DNA of 60,000 bases, from the NCBI RefSeq assembly GCF_910592395.1, contig NC_088316.1, forward strand, positions 13,022,001 through 13,082,000. Direction: 5' to 3'. Below the pieces are notes generated by a model. It had not been told where the DNA came from and searched no databases. It worked only from the letters and a program-made list of their open reading frames with translations. The translations under genes were made by a program, and so were the position numbers. Within the stretch, counting starts at the first letter, position 1; every line of letters starts with the position of its first letter. Positions 32,401 to 45,336 of the stretch are shown here, piece by piece. This DNA comes from Lineus longissimus (lineage: Eukaryota > Nemertea > Pilidiophora > Heteronemertea > Lineidae).

Positions 32401-35400
32401 GACTCGTGAAGACCTTACTCAGTCAAAACGGCGTGGTCGTCAAAAGTGACGCGTTGCATCCCAAGATACGCTTGGGGTACATCGATGGACATGGCCCGAT
32501 GCGGGCCATGGTACAGTTCGTATTCGACCTCTTCATCACAGCTGGCCAACCGCTCGAAGTCCAAGTTACTGTCGCAAATAAACAGAGAAGTTAAGCGGGA
32601 AGTCTTCACATCGGCGTACAAGGTGACAGGAGCAGAGATACAATCTTGATTAAGAAAGTAGTCCAGGATGTCGGTGGATTTATTTGACGTCTGCTATTAC
32701 AAAATGCTGAATTTTGCAGTAGTAGTAGTCGAGAGGTCTATTTAAAAGTATTTATGTTTTAAGGAACTGTACACAGTGCCGCCTGTTCCCATATTTTCAT
32801 ACCGAATTTTGCAGTAGGAGTCATCTAAGATCTTGGAGATTAGACTCAAAATGTCTGCTAAATCTCTTTTCAAATCAAAGACCTATAAGTAATATTAATT
32901 TGACCACACAAAATATGTAGCAGACGTACATTGTACAGTAGACCTGGAAACGTTTTTGTGTGACTTTTTTTTATTTTGTGTTTTTCAAGTAAAATACGTT
33001 ATATACATGTACTGCCAGCAAAAAGAATATCTAATTGAAAGTACTTTTAGGAGGTTGTCAAAATGCCAGAGTAAAAGTACACCAAAGTCACAATAAAAAA
33101 AACGGCTGTGAATATTCCCCAGTTTACAGCTTTGAGTCTAGGCCTGGGAGCGTTGGACCGAACTTGATTTGGACCGACAAACTTGATAGGTCTGAACCCT
33201 GGGCTACAAAAGTCATTTGGTTACCAGAGAACAATGAGTAGACAATCACAAGGACATAAAACGAGCGTACAAGATACACAACCAGGTCATCGGTAGTGTG
33301 ATGGGCCCGACGATACGAGGATGAAATTTGCAATGGTTAAGGATGAAAGGTTCATGGAATGGAAGTGTATGGAATCTGGGGTCAAGCAGACTCCTACATG
33401 AAGATGGATGGTTGGTTAGTGTGCAGCTACCAATTCGTAAAATCTGAATACAGAACTATTTTGTGATTGGGTTTTATAATCCACCACCACTACGTCACGC
33501 ATATTACAAGTTAAGTTTTATGGTGTTAGGGAGAAGGGTTTCAGACTTTGCAGTCCTGACCTGAGTAGGGGGGACGACGGGCACTCCTGATGCGAAATTG
33601 ATCGTTTGCGATAAATTGCGGCCGCACGCCTTTTGCTGAGAGCCCTGAAATAAAAGAATTAGTTCATGCATGGGAAAACTTGATACACATGCCTTAGGGC
33701 CAATGATATCCCAACTAGCAATGTTTTACCATTTGTGCACATAAAGTCGGTTTTGTCCCTCAAAATGAAGAAAATTTCCGAATTGTCTTTGGGCTGTTTA
33801 GCAAAGGTATTAAATGGCTGTAAAAGATTTGAGATTTTCGTGCAGAAGGTTTCGTAGCACAATAGTGGGAAAAACTCATTTTTGGCATAAGGAGCCCGAA
33901 AGCATGAGAGTCTGTCTACATTACTATATAGACCTCAATGTGCTTTATAATTTAACAATGTTAGGATTGAGTTTGACCCCTTCCCAATATAAAAACAATG
34001 ACAATAAGATGGTCGGGGCATGATGTCCCCCCCCCTTCCTAATATTGTTAGGACTGTGAAACACATTGATGTTTATGGACGATTCCTAATTCTGGAACAA
34101 TGAGCTTGCATGGTGCACGCTTCCAAACGATGACCAGACCTTGTTAAGATACGTGGACATCAGCATATCTAAAGTCGTACTTCCACCTATCAAATCCCCG
34201 TGTCTTTTGCGCTTACACCTATGAATTGCCGTGTCTAAATAGACCCGTGTGTCAAATCCTAGCCCCATCGAGCTCGATGGGGCTAATCGGGGGCTAATTT
34301 AGACCCGTGTTCAACACAGGTTTTTTGATAGGTGGAATCTGAATAGACACGGCAATTGCAAGTTCTAAGACCCGGCGACAGATGGCGCGGTGTAGTTGTC
34401 TCGGTATTGCGCATGCGAAATTCCCCTCCAACGGGAAAGAACCACAGGAGAGCTCCCTACCTACAGCGCACCTGTCGCCGGGGCTATTAACCATTATCTA
34501 ACACCACTGATAGGTGTAAGTGCGCCCCAGGTTTTTTGACACACGGCGAAGACACGGGTCTTGAAAAAACACGGGGTTCTATGATAGGTGGAACTACGAC
34601 TTTAGTTTTCTGAATACACAATCAACAATTGGCTGGGATATCACCAGTACAAATAGGTGGAACTGGAAATGATGTATATATATGGCCTTGATGGGAATGA
34701 TACAAGTTTTTTACAAGGTTGTTTTTTTGTCTGGGAGAAGAGGAGGCTGTGTCAGTAATGTAAGGCCACACCAACGCAATACCTCGGATAGCAGGCAAGG
34801 AGTCAATTTTCGTTGTGAGAAATGAACCTAAAGCAATACATTTTTGTGTTTTTTCTATCAATTTAATTTTTATTTTTGTCAACAGGAAACTTCAGTGCTG
34901 GTTGGTTGGCGATATGAAAAAAAAAATCGACATTGGGGAAATAGGTTTGTCAACGACCCAAGGTAATAAATTGGCTTGGCCTATGTCTCTGAAATAATTG
35001 GACAATATTGTAGTAACTATCAACAAAGACAAATGAACACAACAACAGAAAGCGGTCTATACAAATAATACACATAGGGAAACGAGACAATCCCAATCTT
35101 CCAAGGAGTCTGGTCTGAATATTCAAATATCTGAAATTTCTTGGCTACATGTAAGGTAAAATGGTACAATTATCGACCCCACAGTGTTGAAAAGAGCTGA
35201 TAGTACACATCAATGCACACTGAGGTTAAAATTGTGCCAGGGCTAAAATTGTACCTCATTCATACCTTACAAGAAATGTACATTATGCATCGAGCGCAGG
35301 GTTACGGGTTGTGTTTAAAATTGTACCTCATTCATATCTTACATTATGCATAGAGCACAGGGTTACGGGTTGTGTCTAAAATTGTACCTCATTCATACCT

Positions 35401-38400
35401 TACATTATGCATAGAACACAGTATTCTTTTGTTTTCACAACACTTTGATATCATTTTGTTCTTAAATTCAATGAAATTTCAAGACAAAAGCCATGTTTAT
35501 CAGAATTCTAGTCAGGCCAAATTAGAAGGCTTCTGTACAAAACACAAAGGCCATGCTACCTGCTATAGCAGGCAACCTTATTGTTATCGGTATTAAGGCC
35601 TTAGACTTCATGGCAACAAAGTACCTCACAACTTCAGGTTAACTGTAGGACAAAAAAAGCCCAAACATTTCACTACTCAGACCAGAGCACCTTAGAACAG
35701 ATTGAACATCTCGGTTGACACATAACTGCTTGAAGGGCGGGAAATGGTCTTTCTACAATGCGCATTTCACAAACAAAACTGGCAAACTGGAGATGGGCGT
35801 CTGGAAACATAGCCAAATAAGGACTAAAAAGGAAAAGATGATAACTTCTTTCTGTAATCTGTACAAATAAGTGAAAACATTTGTAATTTGCGTTGTTGGT
35901 TGGTTAGGTTTTAGTCCTTAGTTGGCCGGAGCATGCATGAGCAGTTCTTACCGAATGAGTGAAATGTCTTCAGAAAATAAGCGCAGCCTGCAAGAAGGTT
36001 CACATCATGCAAATGTAGACAGGACATAGAGTGAGGTGAAGGCCACCCAACAAATATGTACGCAGAGTCAGACATTTATACTTAGACACCGTCAATACAG
36101 TACTTGTATTTTAAACCTGACATGCTTGCATAAAAACCCGAACGGCCAAGTTAGAAAACATTAACGCCTGTCCGTCATGTTTTGAATGACCGGCCATGTT
36201 TCAAATGCCCTCAGATATGATAGACTACCAGCAGGCCGCAGTGGTGCTACCGTATACACCAACAGAGCACTGGATGTGGAGCACAGATATGAGCATCAGT
36301 TCATATATCTTACTAAAGTGGCCACTGCGACTGCATGTCAGCTTCAAGAACCTTTCCTCTGCTGGTGCGTACAAATTTGATGAACAGTCTCAAAAATGAA
36401 CATGTAGAACTGATGGGTGACTGCATCGAGAGCAAAGAGCAAAATCTATCAAAGTAGAGTTTTTCAGTGAACTCTTTCTGAGGAATTTGCCACGTTGAAT
36501 TTCTGTCGCTCTCAATTTAGTCACCCGCGGTGGCACGATTTAAAGGGTGTGAAATCAAAACGGATATGACAAAGGACGGAAATGTAGGCCAAAGCCAGAA
36601 ATTAAAAAGTCTGAGGAGTTCAGAATTCATGCATAAATTGAGTGAAGTTGTGAGGTGAATTCTCAACTAACATGACTTATAGCGGACACAAAGAGAGATT
36701 TTATCAAAACTTGACCTTGAAGAATAACTTGATGGTAAAGTGGATGGGTTTCAAATGATTAATGAATAGTGCACTGTGCTACATTCAACACCAGAATGGT
36801 CCTTGCTGCATAAAGTAGCTCATTTTGCAAATCATTTTAATGGTTGTCACAGTGCATTCATCAGACGCAGTGGGAAAGTGAAAGAAAAATATCCCAAACC
36901 GATGTAAAATCACCAGGCAAAGTTGAAAATGACAATGTGGTGGCATTGGAAAGGTGTGAAAGAGGTTTGTTTACAAGTCATCTCGAATAAATACACGAAA
37001 AGAGTGAAGAAAATTTTCTCTAAAGATAAAGAATAAGGCATGATTTTAAATTTGTGAGTCATTCTGTTGATTGCTCTTTTGTTTTTTACACAGAATGGCT
37101 CATAAACAACCATTTTCACACCGAGCAGACGTCATTAACAAGTCGTACCTTTCACGTTTCTTGGACGGCGTTGGCACAAAGCTTGGATGCGTGCCAATTG
37201 ACCGAGATCTGTAATGCGATGCCGGCTTGTACCCTAAACCGAGCTTGTCTTTGAGCGCTGTTGCCTGGAAGAGATTTGTTAAGAATATAACACCACCATC
37301 ATTGATAAGCTTAGACTGAATGCAAGATGCAGAGGCCAGTCTCGTCACCATCATATCCTCAGGTAATGTGCCACAACAAAATCAGTTGTTTGCTGCAGGC
37401 CTATGGCAATTCCCTACACCTTCGTCTTCAGTTACTAAGGCTTGGAGCACGAGACCTATACTCTCTTCAGATGTTGTTTCAGTCTGAAGGGTCCTATACG
37501 CAGTCAATATATGTTTAGCCTTGACCTTTTGTATCAAATTGGCGAAAGAGATGCCAGTCTAACTGACACACTGCAGAAAAGTAAATTTCAATGAAGTCTT
37601 TGAAATGGTTCTAATGATAAGCCGTTTATACTCTGATAATTCATCATAATCTGATAAATTACTCAGCGCAGTAAAGTTACTAAGAGTTAGAAATAACTTT
37701 TCCCCCGGCCAATACCTTTTCCCTCTTCTTCTGTAGCTTCTTCATGACATCTCTTCTGAAGTCCTGAAAGACGGCTGCCTCCAGGTCACGCAGCTTCTTG
37801 GTCTCAATTTCGATTGTACCTTGACTGGCCCCAAGTTGCCTAAATGAAAGAGAAGGAAAACCTTATTCTCACACACCATTCTATGCAATCAACATGTTTT
37901 GAGTAAGAAAGACTTCATGCACCTTAACTTCATAGTACCCTATTGAGGAGTAGCATGCCTAAAGGCAAAGATGCAAATCGACAATGCCGCGGGAACCACC
38001 ACAGTGCTGTATGGTAAAAGTATTGAGGAATAACCTACCATCATGACCATTAGGTTTCCAATTTTAACAACACAGGATAACCTCAAAGGCAGACCCCCTC
38101 CCCAAATGGTTCATACTGAGACTACCCTGCAGAAACTATTCATTGAAGACATTTTGTAAACTTTACGATAAAAATCTCACCGGAAATCTGAAACTATTTT
38201 CGCCTGTTCGTCCATTTCCTTCTGTATCAAGCGGACTCGAGTCTTGTAGTCGAGCTTTGTGTCGTAAACAAACTCGGGCAGTGAGTCCTTGTACTGGTTG
38301 ATCTTACGTTCTCGGATCTCAGCCTGGAAACGAGGTTACATTCAAATGAATACGTCACAATCATCAGAAAAGCCAAGGCATGTTCCTTGAGGCTGAAACT

Positions 38401-41400
38401 GAGACTTTCCCAAACCTTGTACCTTTGAACATATCATTAAAGACAGGCACAGTCCCTAAGGTGCCATCACATGTTCACCCAACCAGCTCTATGGGTCTAA
38501 GACAATTTGATATAGGACTACATGTGAGTATTTTCTTGATGTAGGCCTACCAAGTGCCCAATATAATTATGTTGTTTGACCAGATTTTTGTTGGTACCCC
38601 AACACACAAAAATACATGAAGCAGATGTAATACAACCGATATAACTTGGGATTTGAGTAGCAACTAACTATCACTTTACAAGGAAAAGTGATACCCCTGC
38701 TTCCAAAGAAAGTCAACAGCTGTTGAACAGCGCACAAGCACCAAGTGTAAGTGATCCCCTAGTTCCAAAGAAAGTCAACAGCTGTTGAACAGCGCACAAG
38801 CACCAAGTGTAAGTGATCCCCTGCTTCCAAAGAAAGTCAACAGCTGTTGAACAGCGCACAAGCACCAAGTGTAAGTGATCCCCTGCTTCCAAAGAAAGTC
38901 AACAGCTGTTGAACAGCGCACAAGCACAGAGTGTAAGTGATCCCCTGGTTTCCTAATATAATAGATCCTACAGCAGTTTGTTGAAATCTATTGAAAGCCC
39001 ACCCGATTCTCAAACCTTCTCACCTCAAACGTCATTGGCTGCCTCCCTACTGTCTCATCAACATCAACATCCTGTTCGTCGGTCGCGATCGATGTCAGCG
39101 TATCAAACATCATATTGAGGCGCTTGCCGATGTTGTAGTCCAAGTGGACGTCGAGACCTTTCATCTGCCACAGGATGTTCAGGATCCATTTGGCGTTACT
39201 CACCACATCAGCTGAAGAAAAAGAAGGATATTGGCTACAGACGCTGACAGTAGCATCATTCCATTTGTTTCCTCATCTGCTCAAAAATGTCAAAACGGAA
39301 AGAAACCACTGGGATTAAGTACCTTGCCCAAGGACCCAGCAGCACCCAACTTACCTGTTGTAGCTTGCTTATTAGTTGTCCGTGAGCACACCTCGTAGGT
39401 ACCCTCGGGAACGTTGAGAGAATTCATGATGAGGCCGTTCTCCGTGTCCACATCTGGCTTCCAGTCGTCCCACGATGTCTCGAAGTCATGCGCGAACCGC
39501 AGGCAAAATCCTGACAAGTGAAAACAAATATTTCATGAGATTAGACGATATTATGATGGCAAAATGGTTCAACGATCTGTTGCCAGTAACTACAGACTAG
39601 GCAAGGTAATCCCACGTGATATCCCATCTGGGTCAAGGTGAAAAAATCTTTCCTTCCATTCCTTCAACCTTCTTCAGCGAGAGCTATCTTTATCAATTCT
39701 CAGCAGTCATCACATAGTTTGGCAGTTTCTCTCAGTGAATACGCTCTTTGTCACAGTCACATCAACTGTAACTAGCAGACGTCGTTATCACATCAAATGT
39801 AACTAGCAGATGTCGTTATCACATCAACTGTAACTAGCAGACGTCGTTATCACATCAACTGTAACTGGCAGACGTCGTTATCACATCAACTGTAACTAGC
39901 AGACGGCGTTATCACAGCAACTGTAACTAGCAGACATCGTTATCACATCAACTGTAACTAGCAGACGTCGTTATAACATCAACTTTAACTAGCAGACGTC
40001 GTTATCACATCAACTGTAACTAGCAGACGTCGTTATCACATCAACTGTCACTAGCAGACGTCGTTATCACATCAACTGTAACTAGCAGACGTCGTTATCA
40101 CATCAACTGTAACTAGTTTACGTCTCCACAGAGGTGAAGTGCAGTAGCTATGTCAGTGCTCACTTCAGCTCACCTCTAAAGAACATAGCTGTAACGAGGC
40201 CGGGTTTGAACCCACACAGCTCTTAGATTGAGAGTCAGACACCTTGACCAACGAGCATTGCCACCTCGAACCACAGAAATCTAAAACAAACCTCACCAGT
40301 GAATTTCCCCTTGCTGACAAGAGAACCACTTGAGCATGCCGAGACTGACGTTGACTCAAGAGTGAGAACCACAGCTGCTCCAGGTTCACTATCCAAGGTC
40401 TTCGTTGCAGCCGGAGTCATACCCTGCAATGACGGCAAGTCAACTTCGGTTAGAATCACAGGCCTCTTCTTGCCAAATTTGCCACATGAATTGAATTAGA
40501 TTTGTTGATTTAGGCTGACTTTTTTTTAATGCTCAGCAAATCTGTTTACCAATGTCATTAGAGACAGTGATATAATTCATTTAAAGCAGCAGTCCACCAA
40601 CATTGATTATGTGTACACCGAAAGTCGTTTCATAGTGGACAAGCACCTAGGTTGATTCATAAGATGGGCCTAGTTGCTCAATCAGCGTCAGAGACAGACA
40701 CTAGTGTTAACTCTTTAACTAACTGATATCTCCTTCAGTAAATTTCATTTAGGTTAGCAGCATTCGGACTGAATGCCAACGTAACTGGTCATGTTTCACA
40801 AAGAAACTGAGTAATTTTTGGTCCTATTGCCTGATTTCCAGTGGACTCTTGAAAAGCTGTTTACTTACTGGTGACATAACCGTCAATGGTAAACAGATGC
40901 CCAGGTCGTCAACGGTCACCTGGAGAAACAGGGTGCCGAGAGCTGAACTAGGTTTGTCCGGGTCGTGCTGCTGCGGGGTTTCTGTCCTGGCCGCAGTGGG
41001 GTGCTTGTCAATCACGTGCTGAGTGGCAGCTTGGGCCTGGAAAGATGATTAGAAGGTTGGAAAATGACGAAAAGGGTTGTGTCAGGAGAGATGACCAGTT
41101 TGTGAGTTTGAAGTACAAGATAAACAAGCAAGAAGCAAGAAGATGTCATACTCTTGACTCAAAGCATAAAGTTATACTTTCAAGATGTTTTCACTTGACT
41201 TCCGAGAGTGGGGATCGAACCAGGGACCTCATGACCACTAGTCATAGACCTGAGAAACTACACCACCGTAGCTCCTTAAACATTTATACTAATACCTCTT
41301 TATTCAATGCAATCATCTGTTCATTCCAATAGTCATACGCGCTTTTGTAATTCAACCAGACGAGCACGGCCTTGTCGAAGGCGTGGGGCTGGACGAATAT

Positions 41401-44400
41401 GATTGGCCGCGTGAGGGTGATCAGCAATGCCTCCTGGTCGTCTGTCGTTTCAGTGATCATCTCATCCTGAAATGTCAATGTCACATGTCAAGGGACAGTA
41501 GAAGCAATCGTTTCTTGTTTTGCAAAATTACCTTCAAGATCTCTTTCAAGGCCCCCAAAAAAGGCTGTCCCCTATTTCTTGTGGCCTTCTAGAACAGGTC
41601 TTGGTAACCCCCACTACACTACCTATCCATGCACCAACTAGGTAAACATCAGTTTACATGTTGTTAGCTATAAATTCCATTGAAAAATTTTCATCAATAC
41701 AGTGACCTTTCCTGTTTCACACGCACTAAACTTTCACAATATATCCAAAAACATCAACCTCTGGCTGAGTTTTTTAAGGTGGCAAAGTCACCATGCTGAC
41801 CAGCCCATTGTCAGACACTTGTCAGCAACAAATAGCCTGCAAGGAAGCCCGGGGCCACTGGGCTGTGACATAATGCCCATCTTTTTCAGAGGCTCCCTGG
41901 AAACCACAATTAGATCTCAAAATAAACTTAAATACCTGTAAGGCATTCCTTAGACCAATCCTTGTCTTGAAGAACGCCACGGTAGTGAACTCAGGTTCTG
42001 CCTCTTCAAACAATGGATTCTTGATGAGCTGTCCAAGAGCGAGGTTCAGGTCAACTTGGGCCTTTCCAAACAGTTTCAAATGACTCCCTGTGAAAAAGAG
42101 ATAGGAATTATTACAGACATGGACCGCCTACAAAAGCTGTAACTTCCAAGTGACTTCAGAACTACAGTTGTCACATTTTGAAGAGATAGTAATTATTATA
42201 GGCATGGGCCACCTAAAAAAGCTGTAACTTCCAAGTGTCTTCAGAACTACAGTTGTCACATTTTGAAGAGATAGTAATTATTATAGGCATGGGCCACCTA
42301 AAAAAGCTGTAACTTCCAAGTGTCTTCAGAACTACAGTTGTCACATTTTGAAGAGATAGTAATTATTATAGGCATGGGCCACCTAAAAAAGCTGTAACTT
42401 CCAAGTGTCTTCAGAACTACAATTGTCACATTTTGAAGAGATAGTAATTATTATAGGCATGGACCACCTAAAAAAGCTGTAACTTCTTAGTGTCTTTAGA
42501 ACTACAGTTGTCACATTTTGAAGAGATAGTAATTATTATAGGCATGGGCCACCTAAAAAAGCTGTAACTTCCAAGTGTCTTCAGAACTACAGTTGTCACA
42601 TTTTGTTCAGGCCTCTCGTCAGAGGTCACAGGGGTGAGATCCCAGCAGATGACTTACCAGAACTTCAACGCACCCGTACTCAGTCCACAGTCTGCCAAAG
42701 AAAACTATATCTTGAACACCAATATTGTATCAAACTTCTTCTCTTACCATGAATATGTTTATCAACAGCACTGGCGGTCTGCACCCTGTTGGAGAGATCC
42801 AGTTCGATCACACCAGTTTCGAGTCGGACAGCACTGGAGGTGGGAGTGGTGGCAGTAATCTGAATACCCTGAAAAGTCAAAACAACATCAGGTTAGCGAT
42901 TGTGTTCAATATTTACTCAACTGGAAATGATATAACTCCTTCAATTATCAAAGGTTAGCCAAAAACCGTGCTCTAAATTAACAGCTATTTGTAGTGTCAT
43001 GTCTGAAGTGTACGTCGAACTGAGTCGACATGATGCACTTTAACAGCATTTGGTGGAGGTTAAGACCCCGAAGGCCTGTGTGTATCAATTCAATTCTCAC
43101 TAGAATCACTAGGGTCTAATCACTGTTTCACTGAGCAAGACACCTTTCCCTAAAATGCTCAATCACTCCACCAAGGAGTGTGTAAAAATGACCACTATCT
43201 TTACTAACAAGTTAACCAATGAATTCCTTACCTTCAGCCTAAACTTGAGCGTATAGAGGAGCCTTGGTCCATCCTTGGTCACTCTCTTGCCCTCCTGGTT
43301 CCAGATGGGCACCGGCTGTTCCCCACCGGACACTTTCTGGACGACCTCGTTCACCTCCTGCAAGAGTTACGACAGGTCAGGCTTACGAAATATTCTATTC
43401 TTTGTTCAGAAAACTGACCTACAACTAGTTACCGGTACTTCTTTTTGTGTTTGTGCAAGAGTAATGATAGGTCAGGCTTACGAAATATTCTACTCTTTGT
43501 TCAGAAACCTGACCTACAACTAGTTACTTCTTTTTGTGTTTGTGCAAGAATAATGATAGGTCAGGCTTACGAAATATTCTACTCTTTGTTCAGAAACCTG
43601 ACCTACAACTAGTTACTTCTTTTTGTGTTTGTGCAAGAATAATGATAGGTCAGGCTAACGAAATATTCTACTCTTTGTTCAGAAACCTGACCTACAGCTG
43701 GTTACTTCTTTTTGTGTTTAGTGTGTATCACTGCAATATCTAGCAAGGTGTCATATTCACCCTGGAGAATCAGTTCCCCAACTGATCAGATTCTTATCTT
43801 GTCAAGCCGGGAATCGATAGAGTGCTAGTGAAAATAATGTATAAATATCAAGTCATACCTTCATGAAGACCTTCTGCACAAATACAAGATGATTGAGCAA
43901 ATCCGTCGTCAGGCTGTGTTCAAACGACCCCACCTCCGCCACAGCGTCAAAGTAGTTCCCCTCCCTCAGGACGAGCCCCTCCATCAAGCCATCGGGACTG
44001 TTATTATCCCTAGTATCCCCGCCATCCTGGACGCAATAGTCCGCTCGTAGGTGAAACGGAGGCAGCTCGATGCTAGCTTGGGATGGAAGATGTGCCTCTG
44101 GTGTGGAAATCTTCGACTCGAAGCTCAGAGTGTGCTTGGCGAATTCCACGACGAAGCGGGCCTTCTTGCCGCTAACACCTGAACTGTTCACCTTGCCGAT
44201 CTGTTTAAATGAAATGGCCAGGGCCATTGTGCTCACCTCATGTGGAGGAAAGATGGATAAAGAGCATGGTCTTGTGTCATGTAGTGTTAGGTTTGATGTA
44301 GGTCCAAGCAATTACAATTTCCCCAAAATGGCCAATTTACAGTACATTCGACCTCTGTGACCTTGAAAAGTAGGTCAAATCAAAGAAGACCCGGGTGACA

Positions 44401-45247
44401 CATTGAATGGTTGTTAGAATTAGATATACCTATGATATAAAATTGGTGCCAATCGGGCAAGTCATTACTAGGAATAATGGCATTTTGAAGAATTTAGGAT
44501 TTGGCCCCCTCCCTGGAGGCCAAACGGCAAATCAGATCGCACCAAACTTCGGTACCTGAGATCACCTGACCAAGGGGTACATGTGTACTTAATTTGTGAT
44601 CAATAGTCATTGCAGTTAAGAAACGTGCCATAGTTACGGCCCGACGGCGAATTCACGCCATTTGACCTCTGTGACCTTGACAAGAAGGTCAAATTAAAAA
44701 CCTGTGTGACATATACTGTATGGTGGTTAGATGTACCCATGATATCAAATTGGTGGCAATCGGGCAAGAAGTTAAGGAATAATCACATTATTAAGGTTTT
44801 TGGATTTTGCCCCCTGGTGGTAAAGTGGTGAATCATATTGGACCAAACTTCGGTCCCTGAGATCACCTGACTAAGGGGTAAATGTGTACCAAATTTGGTA
44901 TCAATAGTCATTGCAGTTTAGAAACGTGCCATCGTTACATCCTAACGGCCAATTTACACCATTTGACCTCTGTGACCTTGAAAAGGAGGTCAAATCAAAA
45001 ACCCGGAGGATATATGATGAACCTTTGCTAGAAGTACCTACCATATTTTTTTCAAAATTTCCCGACTACTATTAAGGGAGATATTGCATATTTTCACTTT
45101 TAACGTTTGGCCCCCTGGTGGCCAAACCATGAAACGAATCGGACCGAAACTTGGTCTCCCAGGTGTCATTACATAAGGGTACATGTGTACCAAGTTTCAA
45201 CTCAATAGCTCTAACAGTTACGAAACGTGCCCTGCTAACGGACGACG

Positions 45248-45336
<89 letters not shown>

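Larger units (their letters stand above)
33645..37148. other. BLTP1 intron 28/29, 3.5 kb
   Basis: It contains the foldback element at 34,169-34,605 and a short tandem array near 35,225-35,420. The remaining sequence shows no recognised coding or RNA features. Confidence 0.6.

Noticed and set aside
33561-33644. Reading exon 29 in the frame GSQQKACGRNLSQTINF
   Set aside because: It looked plausible alone, but exons 28, 30 and 31 all require phase 2, which gives the SKRRAAAIYRKRSISHQE frame.
38690-40115. CRISPR-like array
   Set aside because: The repeats are contiguous minisatellite units without unique spacers, in a eukaryotic intron.
40197-41275. Functional tRNA genes
   Set aside because: B boxes and T arms are good, but acceptor or anticodon arms do not fold properly. 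SINE heads or tRNA pseudogenes fit better.
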